A stretch of 64,000 nucleotides of DNA from Streptomyces humi (GTDB lineage Bacteria > Actinomycetota > Actinomycetes > Streptomycetales > Streptomycetaceae). Location of the stretch: the NCBI RefSeq assembly GCF_001005085.2, contig NZ_LBMU02000073.1, positions 1-64,000 on the forward strand, in the 5' to 3' direction. Shown piece by piece: positions 24,726 through 33,313 of this stretch (positions are counted from its first letter, which is position 1; every line of letters starts with the position of its first letter). The position numbers and the translations under genes are program-made. The notes below the pieces were generated by a model. That model was not told the DNA's origin, searched no databases, and worked only from the letters and a program-made list of their open reading frames with translations.

Positions 24726-26039
24726 TCACCGGCCGGCGCCGGGCAGCGCTCCGGACATCTGCAACAGGTCCAGGAAGGCGTCGATGCCGGGCGGTACGGG
24801 CCAGTCCAAGTGCCGCATCAGGGCGAGGTCGGTGGCGGCGCGGGCGGCCACGTCCGGTACGCCGGCGTCCACGGCCTTCGCCAGTACCGCCCAGCCCGCC
24901 TCCCAGCGGGGCCGGGTGAGGTCGTCCTGGACGGCGGCGACCACGGCGATGAGGAAGGCGAGTTGCCGGTCGCCCCGGTCGGGCAGGGCGAAGGCGTCCG
25001 GGTCGGCGAGGACCCGGTCGGGGTCGGGCAGGTCGAGGTGTTCGAGGTAGGACAGCAGCTCGATGCCGGCGCCGTCCCCGACGGCACCGGTGAGCGCGGC
25101 GGCAAGGGCCTCGCGGCCGGCGCCCGCCGCGTACCCGGTGGCGAGCAGCCTGAGGGCCATCTCCCAGGTCCGGGGCGACGGCCAGGACCGGCCGCGGCTC
25201 TCGGCGTCGCCGGGGATGTGATGGACGAGGCCGGGCCGGGCGGTGAGGAAGCCGGAGACCGCGCCGCGTGCCCGGGCGACCGCGCCGGGCACCCGGCCCG
25301 CGTCGACGACGGGTACGGCCACCTCCGGCCAGGTGCCGGCCATGCCGCGGGCGACCGTGCGGGGGTCGTGGGTCCATTCGAGGTGGACGAACCGGTTGGC
25401 GAGCGGCGGGCTGAGATGCCAGCCGTCCGCCGCGCTGGAGGGCGGGTTGGCGGCGGCGACGATGCGTACCGCGTCGGGCAGGACCAGGCTGCCGACGCGC
25501 CGTTCGAGCACCACGCGCAGCAGGGCCGCCTGCACGGCCGGCGGCGCGGAGGAGAGTTCGTCGAAGAAGAGCAGGCCCTGTCCGGCGCGGGCGAGGCGGA
25601 CGGCCCAGTCCGGGGGTGCCATCGGCACACCGGTGACGGCGGGGTCGTCGCCGACGACGGGCAGTCCGGCGAAGTCGGAGGGCTCGTGCACGCTGGCGAT
25701 GACGGTCTCCAGCGCCAGGCCGAGTCCGGCGGCGAGCTGTTCCAGGGCTGCCGACTTGCCGATGCCCGGTTCGCCCCAGAGCAGCACCGGCTGATTGGCC
25801 GTCACGGCGAGGGCCAGGGCCTCCAGTTGCGGGTTCGCGGCGGGCTCGGTGCGCCGCGTGCGCAGCCTGCGGTTGAGGTCGTCGGCGGCCGCCAGCGGGC
25901 CGGCGGACGTGGCGGAGGAGGCGGGCATGGCGGCGGGGGTGGCGCGGTCGGTGCGGTTGGTTCGGTCGGTGCGGTCGGTTCGGTCGGCTCCGTCGGCTCC
26001 GTCGGCTCCGTCGGTTAGGTCGGTTCGATCGGCGCTCAC
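24726..26039 (-). CDS. MoxR-type AAA+ ATPase
   Basis: A 437-residue ATPase. Residues 1-45 are a Thr/Asp/Arg/Ala-rich tail from a DNA repeat. Walker A is GEPGIGKS (89-96), Walker B LLFFDEL (156-162), and sensor 1 lies in AAANPP (195-200). The GTG start overlaps the ankyrin-gene stop (GTGA) and has GGAGGAG about 11 nt upstream, so translation is coupled. Known: MoxR ATPases act as chaperone-like partners of VWA proteins, and one follows here. Inferred role: energy-dependent activation of the VWA/DUF2201 protein in response to a sensor, perhaps the ankyrin or LRR protein. Confidence 0.85.
   Translation of the reverse strand: MSADRTDLTDGADGADGADRTDRTDRTNRTDRATPAAMPASSATSAGPLAAADDLNRRLRTRRTEPAANPQLEALALAVTANQPVLLWGEPGIGKSAALEQLAAGLGLALETVIASVHEPSDFAGLPVVGDDPAVTGVPMAPPDWAVRLARAGQGLLFFDELSSAPPAVQAALLRVVLERRVGSLVLPDAVRIVAAANPPSSAADGWHLSPPLANRFVHLEWTHDPRTVARGMAGTWPEVAVPVVDAGRVPGAVARARGAVSGFLTARPGLVHHIPGDAESRGRSWPSPRTWEMALRLLATGYAAGAGREALAAALTGAVGDGAGIELLSYLEHLDLPDPDRVLADPDAFALPDRGDRQLAFLIAVVAAVQDDLTRPRWEAGWAVLAKAVDAGVPDVAARAATDLALMRHLDWPVPPGIDAFLDLLQMSGALPGAGR
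25941..26030. repeat. 9-bp degenerate repeats in the ATPase N-terminus
   Basis: Runs of GGTCGGTGC/GGTCGGCTCC-like units encode alternating Asp-Arg-Thr and Asp-Gly-Ala triplets at the N-terminus of the MoxR protein. It probably arises by replication slippage; the encoded tail is likely disordered and highly charged. Confidence 0.8.
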
Positions 26040-27829
26040 AGGGCCGGCTCCTCCTCGTCGTCGGGTTCGTCCGAGTCGTACCGCTCCCGCTCGTCCATGT
26101 GCTCGTCCCACCAGTCGGCGCCGATCCCCGGGTGCTCCGCCTCCACGCGGTCGCGGAGGAAGGCGAGGTCGGACCGTTTGTAGCGGCGGACGAGCTGGGC
26201 GAGGGACAGTTCGGACTCGTCGATCGCGTCGAGCCGCGCCCCGGCGGCGACCAGGGCCTCCACGAGCGCCTTGGAACCGAGGTCGTTGACCGCCGCGAAC
26301 AGGGGGGTGCGCTCGCGCCGGTCGCGGGCCTCCAGGTCCGCTCCCCCGGCCAGCAGCCGGGGCAGCAGGGTCTCGTGGTCCAGGAGGTTCAGCACGTGCA
26401 GCAGGGTGCGGCCGCCGGCGTCCCGCACCCGGGGGTCCATACCGGCGTCCAGGAGTGCCAGGACACCGGGGGTGTCGCCGTGCTGGGCGCGCTGGAACAG
26501 TTCGCCGCGCTGGGCCCGCAGTGCCTTGGGCAGGCGGCCCTTCCCGGACGTCCAGGTCTGTTCCACGGCGAAGCAGCCGGCGACGGCACCGCCGAAGGCG
26601 CGCAGGGCTCGTTCGCGCTGCTGTTCGTCGTCGCTGTGCGGCATGCTCAGCGGGCCGCCGGGCCGGAAGCCGACCTCGTGCCACGCGCCGCGGCACCTGA
26701 CCCGCACGGGCGCGGGGGCCGTCGGCGCGGGCGGGCCGCCCTGGTCCGCCGGGACCCGGAGGGCGGGGAACAGCGCCTCGCGGACCAGCGGGTGGAGGTG
26801 CTCCGCGGCGATCTCGCCGTCCCGCAGGAGATCGAGGTCGGGGAGCCTGCGCCAGAGGGCCTCGGCGAGGAAGGGCAGGCCCTCGGCGTCCTCCCGGTCG
26901 ACGGCGCGGACGGCCAGCCCGGCGTCGTCGGTGAGCTCCAGCAGGATGTACGTCCGCCAGTGCGCGGCGATGAGGAATCGGTTGCCGGCGCCCGCGGCCT
27001 GCTGCCTGCGGATCTCCGGCTCCAGGCGGCCGTGGTTCAGCGGGATGCCGCTCAGCAGCCGCTCCGGGTCCGCCTGGTACCAGCCGGACTTCTGCGGAGG
27101 CGTCAGGTCCAGCCTGATCCCGGCCTCGGCGAAGGCGGCCGGCGACCCGTCCTTCCGGTGCGTCAGCATGATCCGCTCGGTCCGGGCCGCGGGGTCGTCG
27201 GCGCCGGGTCCGGCCGTCGGGAACTCGTCCGGGCCCAGGGCGGTGCCGTCGGCGTGGCGGAACGGCGACCGGTCCGGGCCGCCTCCGCATCGCTCGCGCA
27301 GTTCCGCGGCGTGCCGTGCGTCCCAGAGGTGCCGGGCGAGGCGCCAGTCGTCGGTGGTGGATCCGAAGACGCCGGCGGTCTGCTCGTCCCTGAGGGTCCG
27401 GAAGCGCAGCGCGATCCGCTGTGGTCCGTCGGCCATGGGTCCGGTGGTGACGTGCAGGTACGGCGTGGCCCGCGGGCCCTCGCCCTGGGTTCTCGGCCGG
27501 TAGCGCGCGAGGACGACCGTGCGGTCCGTGGCGAGCGTGGTCCGGCCGCCCAGGGTGCGCGGCAGGTGCCAGCGCAGCAGGTCGGGGGCGAGGTGCCGGA
27601 GGTCGGCCACGAGGGCGGCGGCGGTGTCGTCGCCGCAGTGCTCGGCGACCTCGGACAGGTCGAAGGCGACGTCCACGTTGGCCGCCGCGCAGGCGCCGCG
27701 CCAGTCACCGGCCAGCCGGCGCTCGGTGGCTCGCTCGATCATCCACCGGGGCACGGCGTAACGGCGTGCCCGGCGCCAGCCGGATGCCTCGTCCGGTGGG
27801 AGGCAGCGGAGTTCGGCCGGGGAGCTCAC
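26036..27829 (-). CDS. Ankyrin-repeat protein of a MoxR/VWA operon
   Basis: A 597-residue protein. The first ~440 residues are a domain I do not recognise, rich in Trp and Arg, with no clear enzyme motif. Residues ~442-570 form about four ankyrin repeats (GDTPGVLALLDAG, GGRTLLHVLNLLD, RRERTPLFAAVNDLG). The tail is very acidic. The GTG start overlaps the stop of the LRR gene (GTGA), and its own stop overlaps the ATPase start. Ankyrin repeats bind proteins, so a scaffold or sensor role is likely. The frame stays open upstream through the LRR gene, but that part is a shadow. Confidence 0.75.
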   Translation of the reverse strand: MSSPAELRCLPPDEASGWRRARRYAVPRWMIERATERRLAGDWRGACAAANVDVAFDLSEVAEHCGDDTAAALVADLRHLAPDLLRWHLPRTLGGRTTLATDRTVVLARYRPRTQGEGPRATPYLHVTTGPMADGPQRIALRFRTLRDEQTAGVFGSTTDDWRLARHLWDARHAAELRERCGGGPDRSPFRHADGTALGPDEFPTAGPGADDPAARTERIMLTHRKDGSPAAFAEAGIRLDLTPPQKSGWYQADPERLLSGIPLNHGRLEPEIRRQQAAGAGNRFLIAAHWRTYILLELTDDAGLAVRAVDREDAEGLPFLAEALWRRLPDLDLLRDGEIAAEHLHPLVREALFPALRVPADQGGPPAPTAPAPVRVRCRGAWHEVGFRPGGPLSMPHSDDEQQRERALRAFGGAVAGCFAVEQTWTSGKGRLPKALRAQRGELFQRAQHGDTPGVLALLDAGMDPRVRDAGGRTLLHVLNLLDHETLLPRLLAGGADLEARDRRERTPLFAAVNDLGSKALVEALVAAGARLDAIDESELSLAQLVRRYKRSDLAFLRDRVEAEHPGIGADWWDEHMDERERYDSDEPDDEEEPAL

Positions 27830-28959
27830 CGGTAGACACTTCCTATCGCGCGCAGGTCGGGGTGTGCCGCGCCGAGGGGCCGCAGCCGCCGGGTGAAGGA
27901 CCGCTTCACCTTGCGGGGCAGGCCGGGGCCGAGGCCGACGTACTCCAGCGGCGAGTCGTCGGGTACCGCGGCCAGCAGGGTCTTGGCGCCCCGGCCGGTC
28001 AGGCCGGTGTGGCACAGTTCCAGCCGGCGCAGTGGGCTGCCCGGCAGTGCGGCGGCCAGCGCGTGGGCGCCGTCGTCGCCGGTGGTGTTGGCGGGGGCGC
28101 CGAGACTGCGTTCGGACAGGGGGCGGCCCAGGTCGAGGACCTCGATGCCGGCCAGGGAGCCGGCGAGGGCGCGGGCGCCGGCGGGGCCGATGCCGTTGCC
28201 GCCGAGGCCGAGGCGGACGGGGTGTACCGGGTCGGCCGCGGCCGCGAGGATCGCGGCGCCCTCGTCGCCGAGGTGGTTGGCGGGGAGGTACAGCTCGCGT
28301 ACGCCCGCGTCCCGGATCAGCGCCGCGAGCAGCGGGGCGGCGTCCGCGGTCAGGCCGTTGCCGCCGAGGAAGAGGCGTTCCACCGGGGCGGGGCGGTCGG
28401 TGAGGGCGTCGAGCAGGGCGCGCAGGCCGTCGGTGGTCACCCCGGTGTTGACCAGGTCGAGGGTGCGCAGCGCGGTGTTGCGCCGGAGCAGCGCGGCGAG
28501 TGCGTGGGCGCCCTCGTCGCCGACCGGGTTGCGCTTGAGCCAGAGGGCCCGGACGGTGTCGTCGGCCGAGAGGGCGTCGGCGAGCGCGGCGGTGCCCCGC
28601 GGGCCGATGCGGTTGCAGCCGAGGTAGAGGGTGCGCAGGCCGTGGCCGTCGGTCAGCGCGTCGGCGACCGTGCGGGCTCCCTCGTCGCCGATGGCGTTGG
28701 TGCCGAGCAGGACGTGCGCGGCGTGCGGGGAGGCCGCGGCGACGGGCATCAGCCGGGCGGCACCGGCCGTTCCCAGGCCCTGCTTGCACAGGTCGACCCG
28801 GCCGTCCGCGCGGACGGTGCCGAGCGGGAAGGTCTCGTCGGTGTCCAGGGACGGCGCGGACCGCAGGCGGTCGAGCAGTGGTTCCAGCGCGGCGGGGTCG
28901 CTGATCGGGATGTCCGGGTGCTCGATCGCGGGGCAGCGTACGGGTGTCGGCTGCGTCAT
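27826..28959 (-). CDS. Leucine-rich-repeat protein (ribonuclease-inhibitor type)
   Basis: A 377-residue protein built almost entirely of ~27-residue leucine-rich repeats of the RNase-inhibitor kind (LRTLYLGCNRIGPRGTAALA, VRELYLPANHLGDEGAAIL and others), forming a horseshoe that binds protein partners. The ATG with GGAG 7 nt upstream was preferred to a GTG two codons earlier. It is the first protein gene after the tRNA-like RNA on the same strand, ~100 nt downstream, and overlaps the ankyrin gene. Inferred role: recognition or scaffold part of the operon. Confidence 0.82.
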   Translation of the reverse strand: MTQPTPVRCPAIEHPDIPISDPAALEPLLDRLRSAPSLDTDETFPLGTVRADGRVDLCKQGLGTAGAARLMPVAAASPHAAHVLLGTNAIGDEGARTVADALTDGHGLRTLYLGCNRIGPRGTAALADALSADDTVRALWLKRNPVGDEGAHALAALLRRNTALRTLDLVNTGVTTDGLRALLDALTDRPAPVERLFLGGNGLTADAAPLLAALIRDAGVRELYLPANHLGDEGAAILAAAADPVHPVRLGLGGNGIGPAGARALAGSLAGIEVLDLGRPLSERSLGAPANTTGDDGAHALAAALPGSPLRRLELCHTGLTGRGAKTLLAAVPDDSPLEYVGLGPGLPRKVKRSFTRRLRPLGAAHPDLRAIGSVYR

Positions 28960-29062
28960 CACCACTCCACCGGTCCGTGGCCGGCGCCCGGGTGCCGGGG
29001 GCGGCCTCGCCCTCCGCCCGCCCAGGACGAACCGACGCCAGTCGACTTTCCTCCACGAATAG

Positions 29063-29144
29063 GCGGCAAGACCGGTCGGATTCGAACCGACGTCCTCCAG
29101 CTCGATGCTTGGGCGCGACGACCTCTGCGCTACAGCCTTGCCGC
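29063..29144 (-). tRNA. tRNA-like RNA with non-decoding anticodon arm
   Basis: The 82-nt RNA folds as a tRNA, but with closed ends: GCGGCAAGGCUG pairs with CGGUCUUGCCGC over 12 bp (two wobble pairs) instead of 7. Inside are U8-A9, a D-arm GCGC/GCGC with GG in its loop, a 5-nt variable region and a perfect T-arm GUCGG-UUCGAAU-CCGAC. The anticodon arm is abnormal: CCA(A)G pairs with CUGG around a bulged A, and the loop CAUCGAG lacks U33. The 3' end is paired and has no CCA. It cannot be a normal decoding tRNA. It sits on the same strand directly upstream of the LRR-ankyrin-MoxR-VWA genes. Confidence 0.75.
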
Positions 29145-29148
29145 AGTG

Positions 29149-29177
29149 ATCATAGCGGAGTTTCGGCCATGTGTTCG
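29149..29177 (-). promoter_or_regulatory. Promoter of the tRNA-like RNA
   Basis: On the minus strand TATGAT (5 of 6 to consensus) ends 5 nt before the first base of the 12-bp stem, placing the start of transcription at or next to the RNA 5' end. A weak -35 (CGAACA) lies 17 nt upstream. The RNA may therefore need no 5' processing, and reading on would enter the LRR operon, since no U-run hairpin follows. Confidence 0.55.
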
Positions 29178-29191
29178 GTGTCGGCCGCGGG

Positions 29192-29782
29192 TCAGGCCAC
29201 CAGCCCCGCGATGTGGGCGGTGACCGTGTCGAGGATGTCGGTCCAGGCCGACTCGTCGCCCAGGACCAGGTAGTTGAGGGTCAGGCCGTCGGTCACGGCG
29301 GCCAGGTAGCGGGCCAGTACGGAGACGGGGACGCGGAGTTCGAGGTCGCGGCTGCTGCGCAGGCGCTCGATCAGCTCGGCGTAGGCGATGCCGTACAGCT
29401 CGTACTGCCGTCGGGCCAGGTGCTCGAACCCCGGCTCGCGCAGGGCGTACTGGGTGAGTTCGTAGGTGAGCATGTGCTCGTCGGGGTGTTCGCGGACGTG
29501 GTGCCAGTACGCCTCGAAGCCGGCCCGGACGGTCTCCGCCAGCGTGCCCCTGGGCCGCAGCGCCTCCCGCACGACGGTCACCGAGTGGTCGGTGAGGGCG
29601 GTGATGACGGACTCGATCAGGGCCTGCTTGGAGTCGAAGCAGTAGTGGAAGACGCTCAGTGAGACGCCCGCCTCGGCGGCGATGGCCCGGGTCGTCGCCT
29701 TGGCGACGCCGTCCCGGGCCATCGTCCTGATGGCCGCTTCCGTCAGCTGTTCGCGCCGCTGTGCCGACGGCATGCGTGCCAT
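29192..29782 (-). CDS. TetR-family transcriptional regulator
   Basis: A 196-residue regulator with an N-terminal HTH (ATTRAIAAEAGVSLSVFHYCF) and a C-terminal ligand domain of the BetI-like type. It starts 15 bp after the stop of the secreted M19-like/discoidin gene on the same strand and is probably co-transcribed with it. Its end lies 48 bp before the tRNA-like RNA. Whether it regulates that RNA operon, the secreted protein or distant genes is not evident; no palindrome was found close to its start. Confidence 0.85.
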   Translation of the reverse strand: MARMPSAQRREQLTEAAIRTMARDGVAKATTRAIAAEAGVSLSVFHYCFDSKQALIESVITALTDHSVTVVREALRPRGTLAETVRAGFEAYWHHVREHPDEHMLTYELTQYALREPGFEHLARRQYELYGIAYAELIERLRSSRDLELRVPVSVLARYLAAVTDGLTLNYLVLGDESAWTDILDTVTAHIAGLVA

Positions 29783-29797
29783 CCGTGAACTCCCGCC

Positions 29798-31858
29798 TCA
29801 GGCGCTGTGGACCCCGACCTCGTACAGCGAGTATCCCCAGTCGGTGCCGCGGTCGAGGCCGTGCACCCGGACGTAGCGGGCCGGGGTCCCGGTGAACCGG
29901 GCCGTGTCCAGGCCGCCGTCACCGCTGGTGGTGGACCAGACGGTCGCCCAGTTCGTGCCGTCGGTGGAGAGTTCGATGCGGTACGCCTTGCCGTACGCGC
30001 GCTCCCAGTCGAGCGTCACGCGGGAGACCAGGTGGGTGGAGCCGAGGTCGGCCTGCCACCACTGGTCGTCGCTCCAGTCGCTGGCCCAGCGGGTGGTGTC
30101 GTCGCCGTCGGCGGCACGCCCCGGCTGGTAGCTGGTGAACGGGTTCGACTCGGAGGAACTGGCCGTCGCCGGCTGCCCCTTGGCGAGGTTCACCGAGGCC
30201 TGGTGCCGTTCGGTGGCCCCCCAGGTGTCCAGGTAGGACTCGGCGCCGCGGAACAGGTCGTTCACCACGTCCTGGCCGCCGGCCTGCCGGATGTCCTCGA
30301 TCCAGTCGGGGATCATCCCCGCGTGGGCCGCGCCGTCGGTGTTGATGTCGAAGGTGCGCTCACCGGAGGTCTGCCGGTCGATGACGGAACCGCCGTCGAC
30401 GCTTCTGAAGGGGTACGTCACCTTGTTCGCGGTGTCCGCTCCGCGGGGGGCGGGGTGGTCGCCGATGCCGTTGAAGTCGGTGCCGTAGCCGTAGCCCACG
30501 CCGTACTTGTCACGCAGCGCCTTGGTCCGGGCGGCTTCCGCGACGAAGCCCTCGGAGCCGTGCATGTACTGGGCGACGAAGCCGCCGAGGGCGTAGACCC
30601 GCTCGGTCCAGTCCAGGTCCATCCAGCTGTGCGAGGAGATCACGCCGGGGTAGGAAGCGGACTCCAGGATGTCGAGTGCCTGGCCGACGGCCTTGACGCT
30701 CATGTGGTCGATCTCCAGCATCATCTTGCGCTTCATCATGCCGCGCACGGCGTACTCGCCGAGTTCGGTGAGACCGCGTCTGTTGCACTGGGCGTCCGCG
30801 TCGTACGCGGGGACGTCCACGCCGGCCGGCAGGTCCGACTCCGCCGCCGAGGAGGCGCTTCCGATGGGGTTGTCGTGCTGCGGGCCGGTGCACTTCTCGG
30901 TCCCCCAGAAGGTGCCGGTGGACAGGAACTGGCCGACGTTGATGGCCGTTCCGAGGCCTCCGGAGTCGAAGCGGACACCGCACAGGGCGTTGTCGAACTT
31001 GTGGCAGAGGAACATGGAGCGGACGCCGAGCGCGTAGAGCTCGTCGAGGCCCTTGTCGATGTCCTCCTTGCCGCACTGCGGGATGTCCAGGATCTGCTTG
31101 CAGCCGAAGGGTTCGGAGGTCTCGACGCCGAGGACGACGGCGAGCTTGCCCTCCTCGATCACCTGCCGCGCCTGCGCGCTGTCGGTCACGATCCGGAACC
31201 AGCCCCTGCCCGTGCCGCCGTACATCTTGTCGATGTACGCCTGGAGCGCGTAGGTCATCCTCGCCTGCAACCGGATCGAGGTCATCTCGTCACAACTGCG
31301 GTCCTTGAAGGGGTAGATCGAGCAGATCATGCCGTTGGTGACGAGGTCGTTGACGAGCACCCGCTGTCCCCCGCGCCAGGCCCGCTCCACCCAGGCGTAG
31401 TAGTCGGCCTGGTGGGTCATCGAGTCGTACGCGGGCCAGTCCCTGAAGGTCGGCCAGCCGACGGGGTCGTGCTTGCCGTCGCCGCCGTGGGTGATGTAGT
31501 CGAAGAGCGCGAGACTGCCGTCGGGGTAGTGCTCGGGACAGTCCTTCAGGGCGTCGGCGACACCGGCCTCGGAGAAGACCTTGCCGCAGATCAGGCGGCC
31601 GCCGAAGGCCTCGTTGCCGAACAGGTGGTTGTGCGCGTCGACGAACCCGCGCACTTCCCCTGCCGAGTTCGTACCGGTGAACGGCTCGCCGGTGACGTTG
31701 ATCTGGACGTCCGGGGCCGGTCGGGCGGTCGGGTCCCACCAGTTGTCGCCGGCCGCCGAACTCGGCGTGGGCCCGAGGGCCATGGTCAGTACCAGGAGCA
31801 GCAGCGACAGCATGGTGACGTTCCTGCGTCTGCGGTACGAGCGTCGAAACGGCGTCAC
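29798..31858 (-). CDS. Secreted M19-like metallohydrolase with discoidin domain
   Basis: A 686-residue exported protein. A very basic N-terminus and hydrophobic core end in PTPSSAAG (signal peptidase I). The catalytic part resembles membrane dipeptidase/amidohydrolase barrels: FVDAHNHLF (metal His pair), EIDHMS, SSHSW and GTDFNGIG. The last ~140 residues (NLAKGQPATASSSESNPFTS to the end) are an F5/8 type C carbohydrate-binding domain. The GTG start was chosen for GAGGGA 8 nt upstream; the longer form adds 32 residues before the signal. Inferred role: hydrolysis of a cell-surface or polymeric substrate held by the discoidin domain. Confidence 0.8.
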   Translation of the reverse strand: MTPFRRSYRRRRNVTMLSLLLLVLTMALGPTPSSAAGDNWWDPTARPAPDVQINVTGEPFTGTNSAGEVRGFVDAHNHLFGNEAFGGRLICGKVFSEAGVADALKDCPEHYPDGSLALFDYITHGGDGKHDPVGWPTFRDWPAYDSMTHQADYYAWVERAWRGGQRVLVNDLVTNGMICSIYPFKDRSCDEMTSIRLQARMTYALQAYIDKMYGGTGRGWFRIVTDSAQARQVIEEGKLAVVLGVETSEPFGCKQILDIPQCGKEDIDKGLDELYALGVRSMFLCHKFDNALCGVRFDSGGLGTAINVGQFLSTGTFWGTEKCTGPQHDNPIGSASSAAESDLPAGVDVPAYDADAQCNRRGLTELGEYAVRGMMKRKMMLEIDHMSVKAVGQALDILESASYPGVISSHSWMDLDWTERVYALGGFVAQYMHGSEGFVAEAARTKALRDKYGVGYGYGTDFNGIGDHPAPRGADTANKVTYPFRSVDGGSVIDRQTSGERTFDINTDGAAHAGMIPDWIEDIRQAGGQDVVNDLFRGAESYLDTWGATERHQASVNLAKGQPATASSSESNPFTSYQPGRAADGDDTTRWASDWSDDQWWQADLGSTHLVSRVTLDWERAYGKAYRIELSTDGTNWATVWSTTSGDGGLDTARFTGTPARYVRVHGLDRGTDWGYSLYEVGVHSA

Positions 31859-31992
31859 GGCCCACGTCCCTCGGTCGGCGGGAGCGCGCGGTTGACGGAA
31901 CCATGACGTTGTCATGAACCGCGCAATACCTGGGACGAGGATCGGGCCGCGCACCTACCGAGTCAAGTGTCCGGGACGCTTGACCTGATGAC

Positions 31993-33219
31993 TCAACGGC
32001 CTTGCTCCCGGGCCCAGTCGGCCAGCACCGGGACGCATCGCTCGGCGAAGTGCTCGTAGTCGGCCGGGGTGTTGTAGACGTGCGCGGACACGCGCAGGTA
32101 GCCGATGCCGTCGAAGCTGGTGAAGGCGGCCTCGACGGCGAGTTCGCGGGCCGCCCGGTCGCGCAGCGCGTCGGCCTCGATCCTGCTGCGCCCGAGGCCG
32201 TCGGGCAGCCGCACCAGGCGCATGCCGGGGACCGGCATCCCGACGTGGGCCCGGCTGTCCTCGCCGCTGAGGCGGGTGACGGCGGCACCGATGACATGGG
32301 CGGCGTGGTCCGCGAGGCGGTCCAGGTGCCGGCGGGCGGCGGACCAGCCCCAGGTGTCCTCGACGAACGCGAGGGACGTCGGCGCCGCCAGGTAGGAGGT
32401 GGCGTCGAGGGTGCCCTGGTGGTCGAAGCGGACGGGATACGGCTCCGCGGCTCCCCAGGAGTCGATCAGCGGGCACAGCCGGTCCCGCAGCGGGCCGCGG
32501 GCGACCAGGGCCGCGGTGCCGCGCGGGGCGCAGCCCCATTTGTGCAGGTTCCCGGTCCAGAAGTCGTACGTCGCGTCGGCGAGCGGGGCGGCGAGCAGGC
32601 CGGGCGCGTGAGCGCCGTCGACGAGCATCGGCACGCCCCGGCGGCGTGCCTCCGCGCCGATGCGCTCGACCGGGAGGCGGCGCGCGGTCGCGGAGGTGAT
32701 CTGGTCGACCACGACGAGGTCGGTGGCCTCACCGAGTTCGGCCACGACGGCCTCGTACGCCTCGTCCTCGTCGGCGCCGAGCGGTACCCGCGCCGTGCGC
32801 ACCCGGCCGCCCCAGCGGCGGGCCAGCCGCTCGGCACCCATGGTGACGGCCCCGTAGCCGTGGTCGGTGACGACGATCTCCCCGCCGGCACGGCGTTCGA
32901 GCGCGTTGAAGACCACGCTGGCGCCGGCGCTGGCGTTCGGCACCAGGGCGAGGTCGCCGGCGTCGACGCGCAGGAAACGGGCGAGGTCGGCCCGGGTGGC
33001 GGCGAGCCGCTGCGGCAGCTCCGGGAACCACACCACCGGCGCGCGCTCCATCTCGGCGCGCAGCTCCGCCTGCCGCTGCTGCGCCACCAGCGGGACGGCA
33101 CCGAACGATCCGTGGTTCAGGTGCAGCAGGGCGGGGTCCAGCGACCACGCCGCGGCGGCGGGCCTGCCGTCGGGCAGCAGCAGGGGGTGCGGCGCGAGGG
33201 CCACCTCGGTCTCGGTCAC
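31993..33219 (-). CDS. Class V aminotransferase-like PLP enzyme (isopenicillin N epimerase type)
   Basis: A 408-residue PLP enzyme. LHLNHGSFGAVP near the N-terminus, the Asp-Gly-Ala-His cofactor motif (VDGAHAPG) and the lysine in WTGNLHKWGCAP are characteristic of the isopenicillin N epimerase/cysteine desulfurase-like group. The GTG start has GGAGG ~10 nt upstream; the frame continues 84 bp further without a better site. Its neighbours are a glutamate-cysteine ligase family protein upstream and the M19-like hydrolase downstream, all on one strand. It could be a racemase, lyase or desulfurase; the substrate is unknown. Confidence 0.78.
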   Translation of the reverse strand: MTETEVALAPHPLLLPDGRPAAAAWSLDPALLHLNHGSFGAVPLVAQQRQAELRAEMERAPVVWFPELPQRLAATRADLARFLRVDAGDLALVPNASAGASVVFNALERRAGGEIVVTDHGYGAVTMGAERLARRWGGRVRTARVPLGADEDEAYEAVVAELGEATDLVVVDQITSATARRLPVERIGAEARRRGVPMLVDGAHAPGLLAAPLADATYDFWTGNLHKWGCAPRGTAALVARGPLRDRLCPLIDSWGAAEPYPVRFDHQGTLDATSYLAAPTSLAFVEDTWGWSAARRHLDRLADHAAHVIGAAVTRLSGEDSRAHVGMPVPGMRLVRLPDGLGRSRIEADALRDRAARELAVEAAFTSFDGIGYLRVSAHVYNTPADYEHFAERCVPVLADWAREQGR

Positions 33220-33313
33220 GCGGCAGGCCTCCGGAAGCGGGGGGTGATCTCCCGGCATCCTGACACGGTGGTGACCTGCGGCCACGCGCCGGGGTCGCCG
33301 CACCGCGGCGCGC

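Noticed and set aside
29063..29144. Ordinary tRNA (for example Ser with CGA)
   Set aside because: Forcing U33 with anticodon CGA breaks the anticodon stem completely, and the acceptor end is paired past position 1 with no CCA. Reported as tRNA-like instead.
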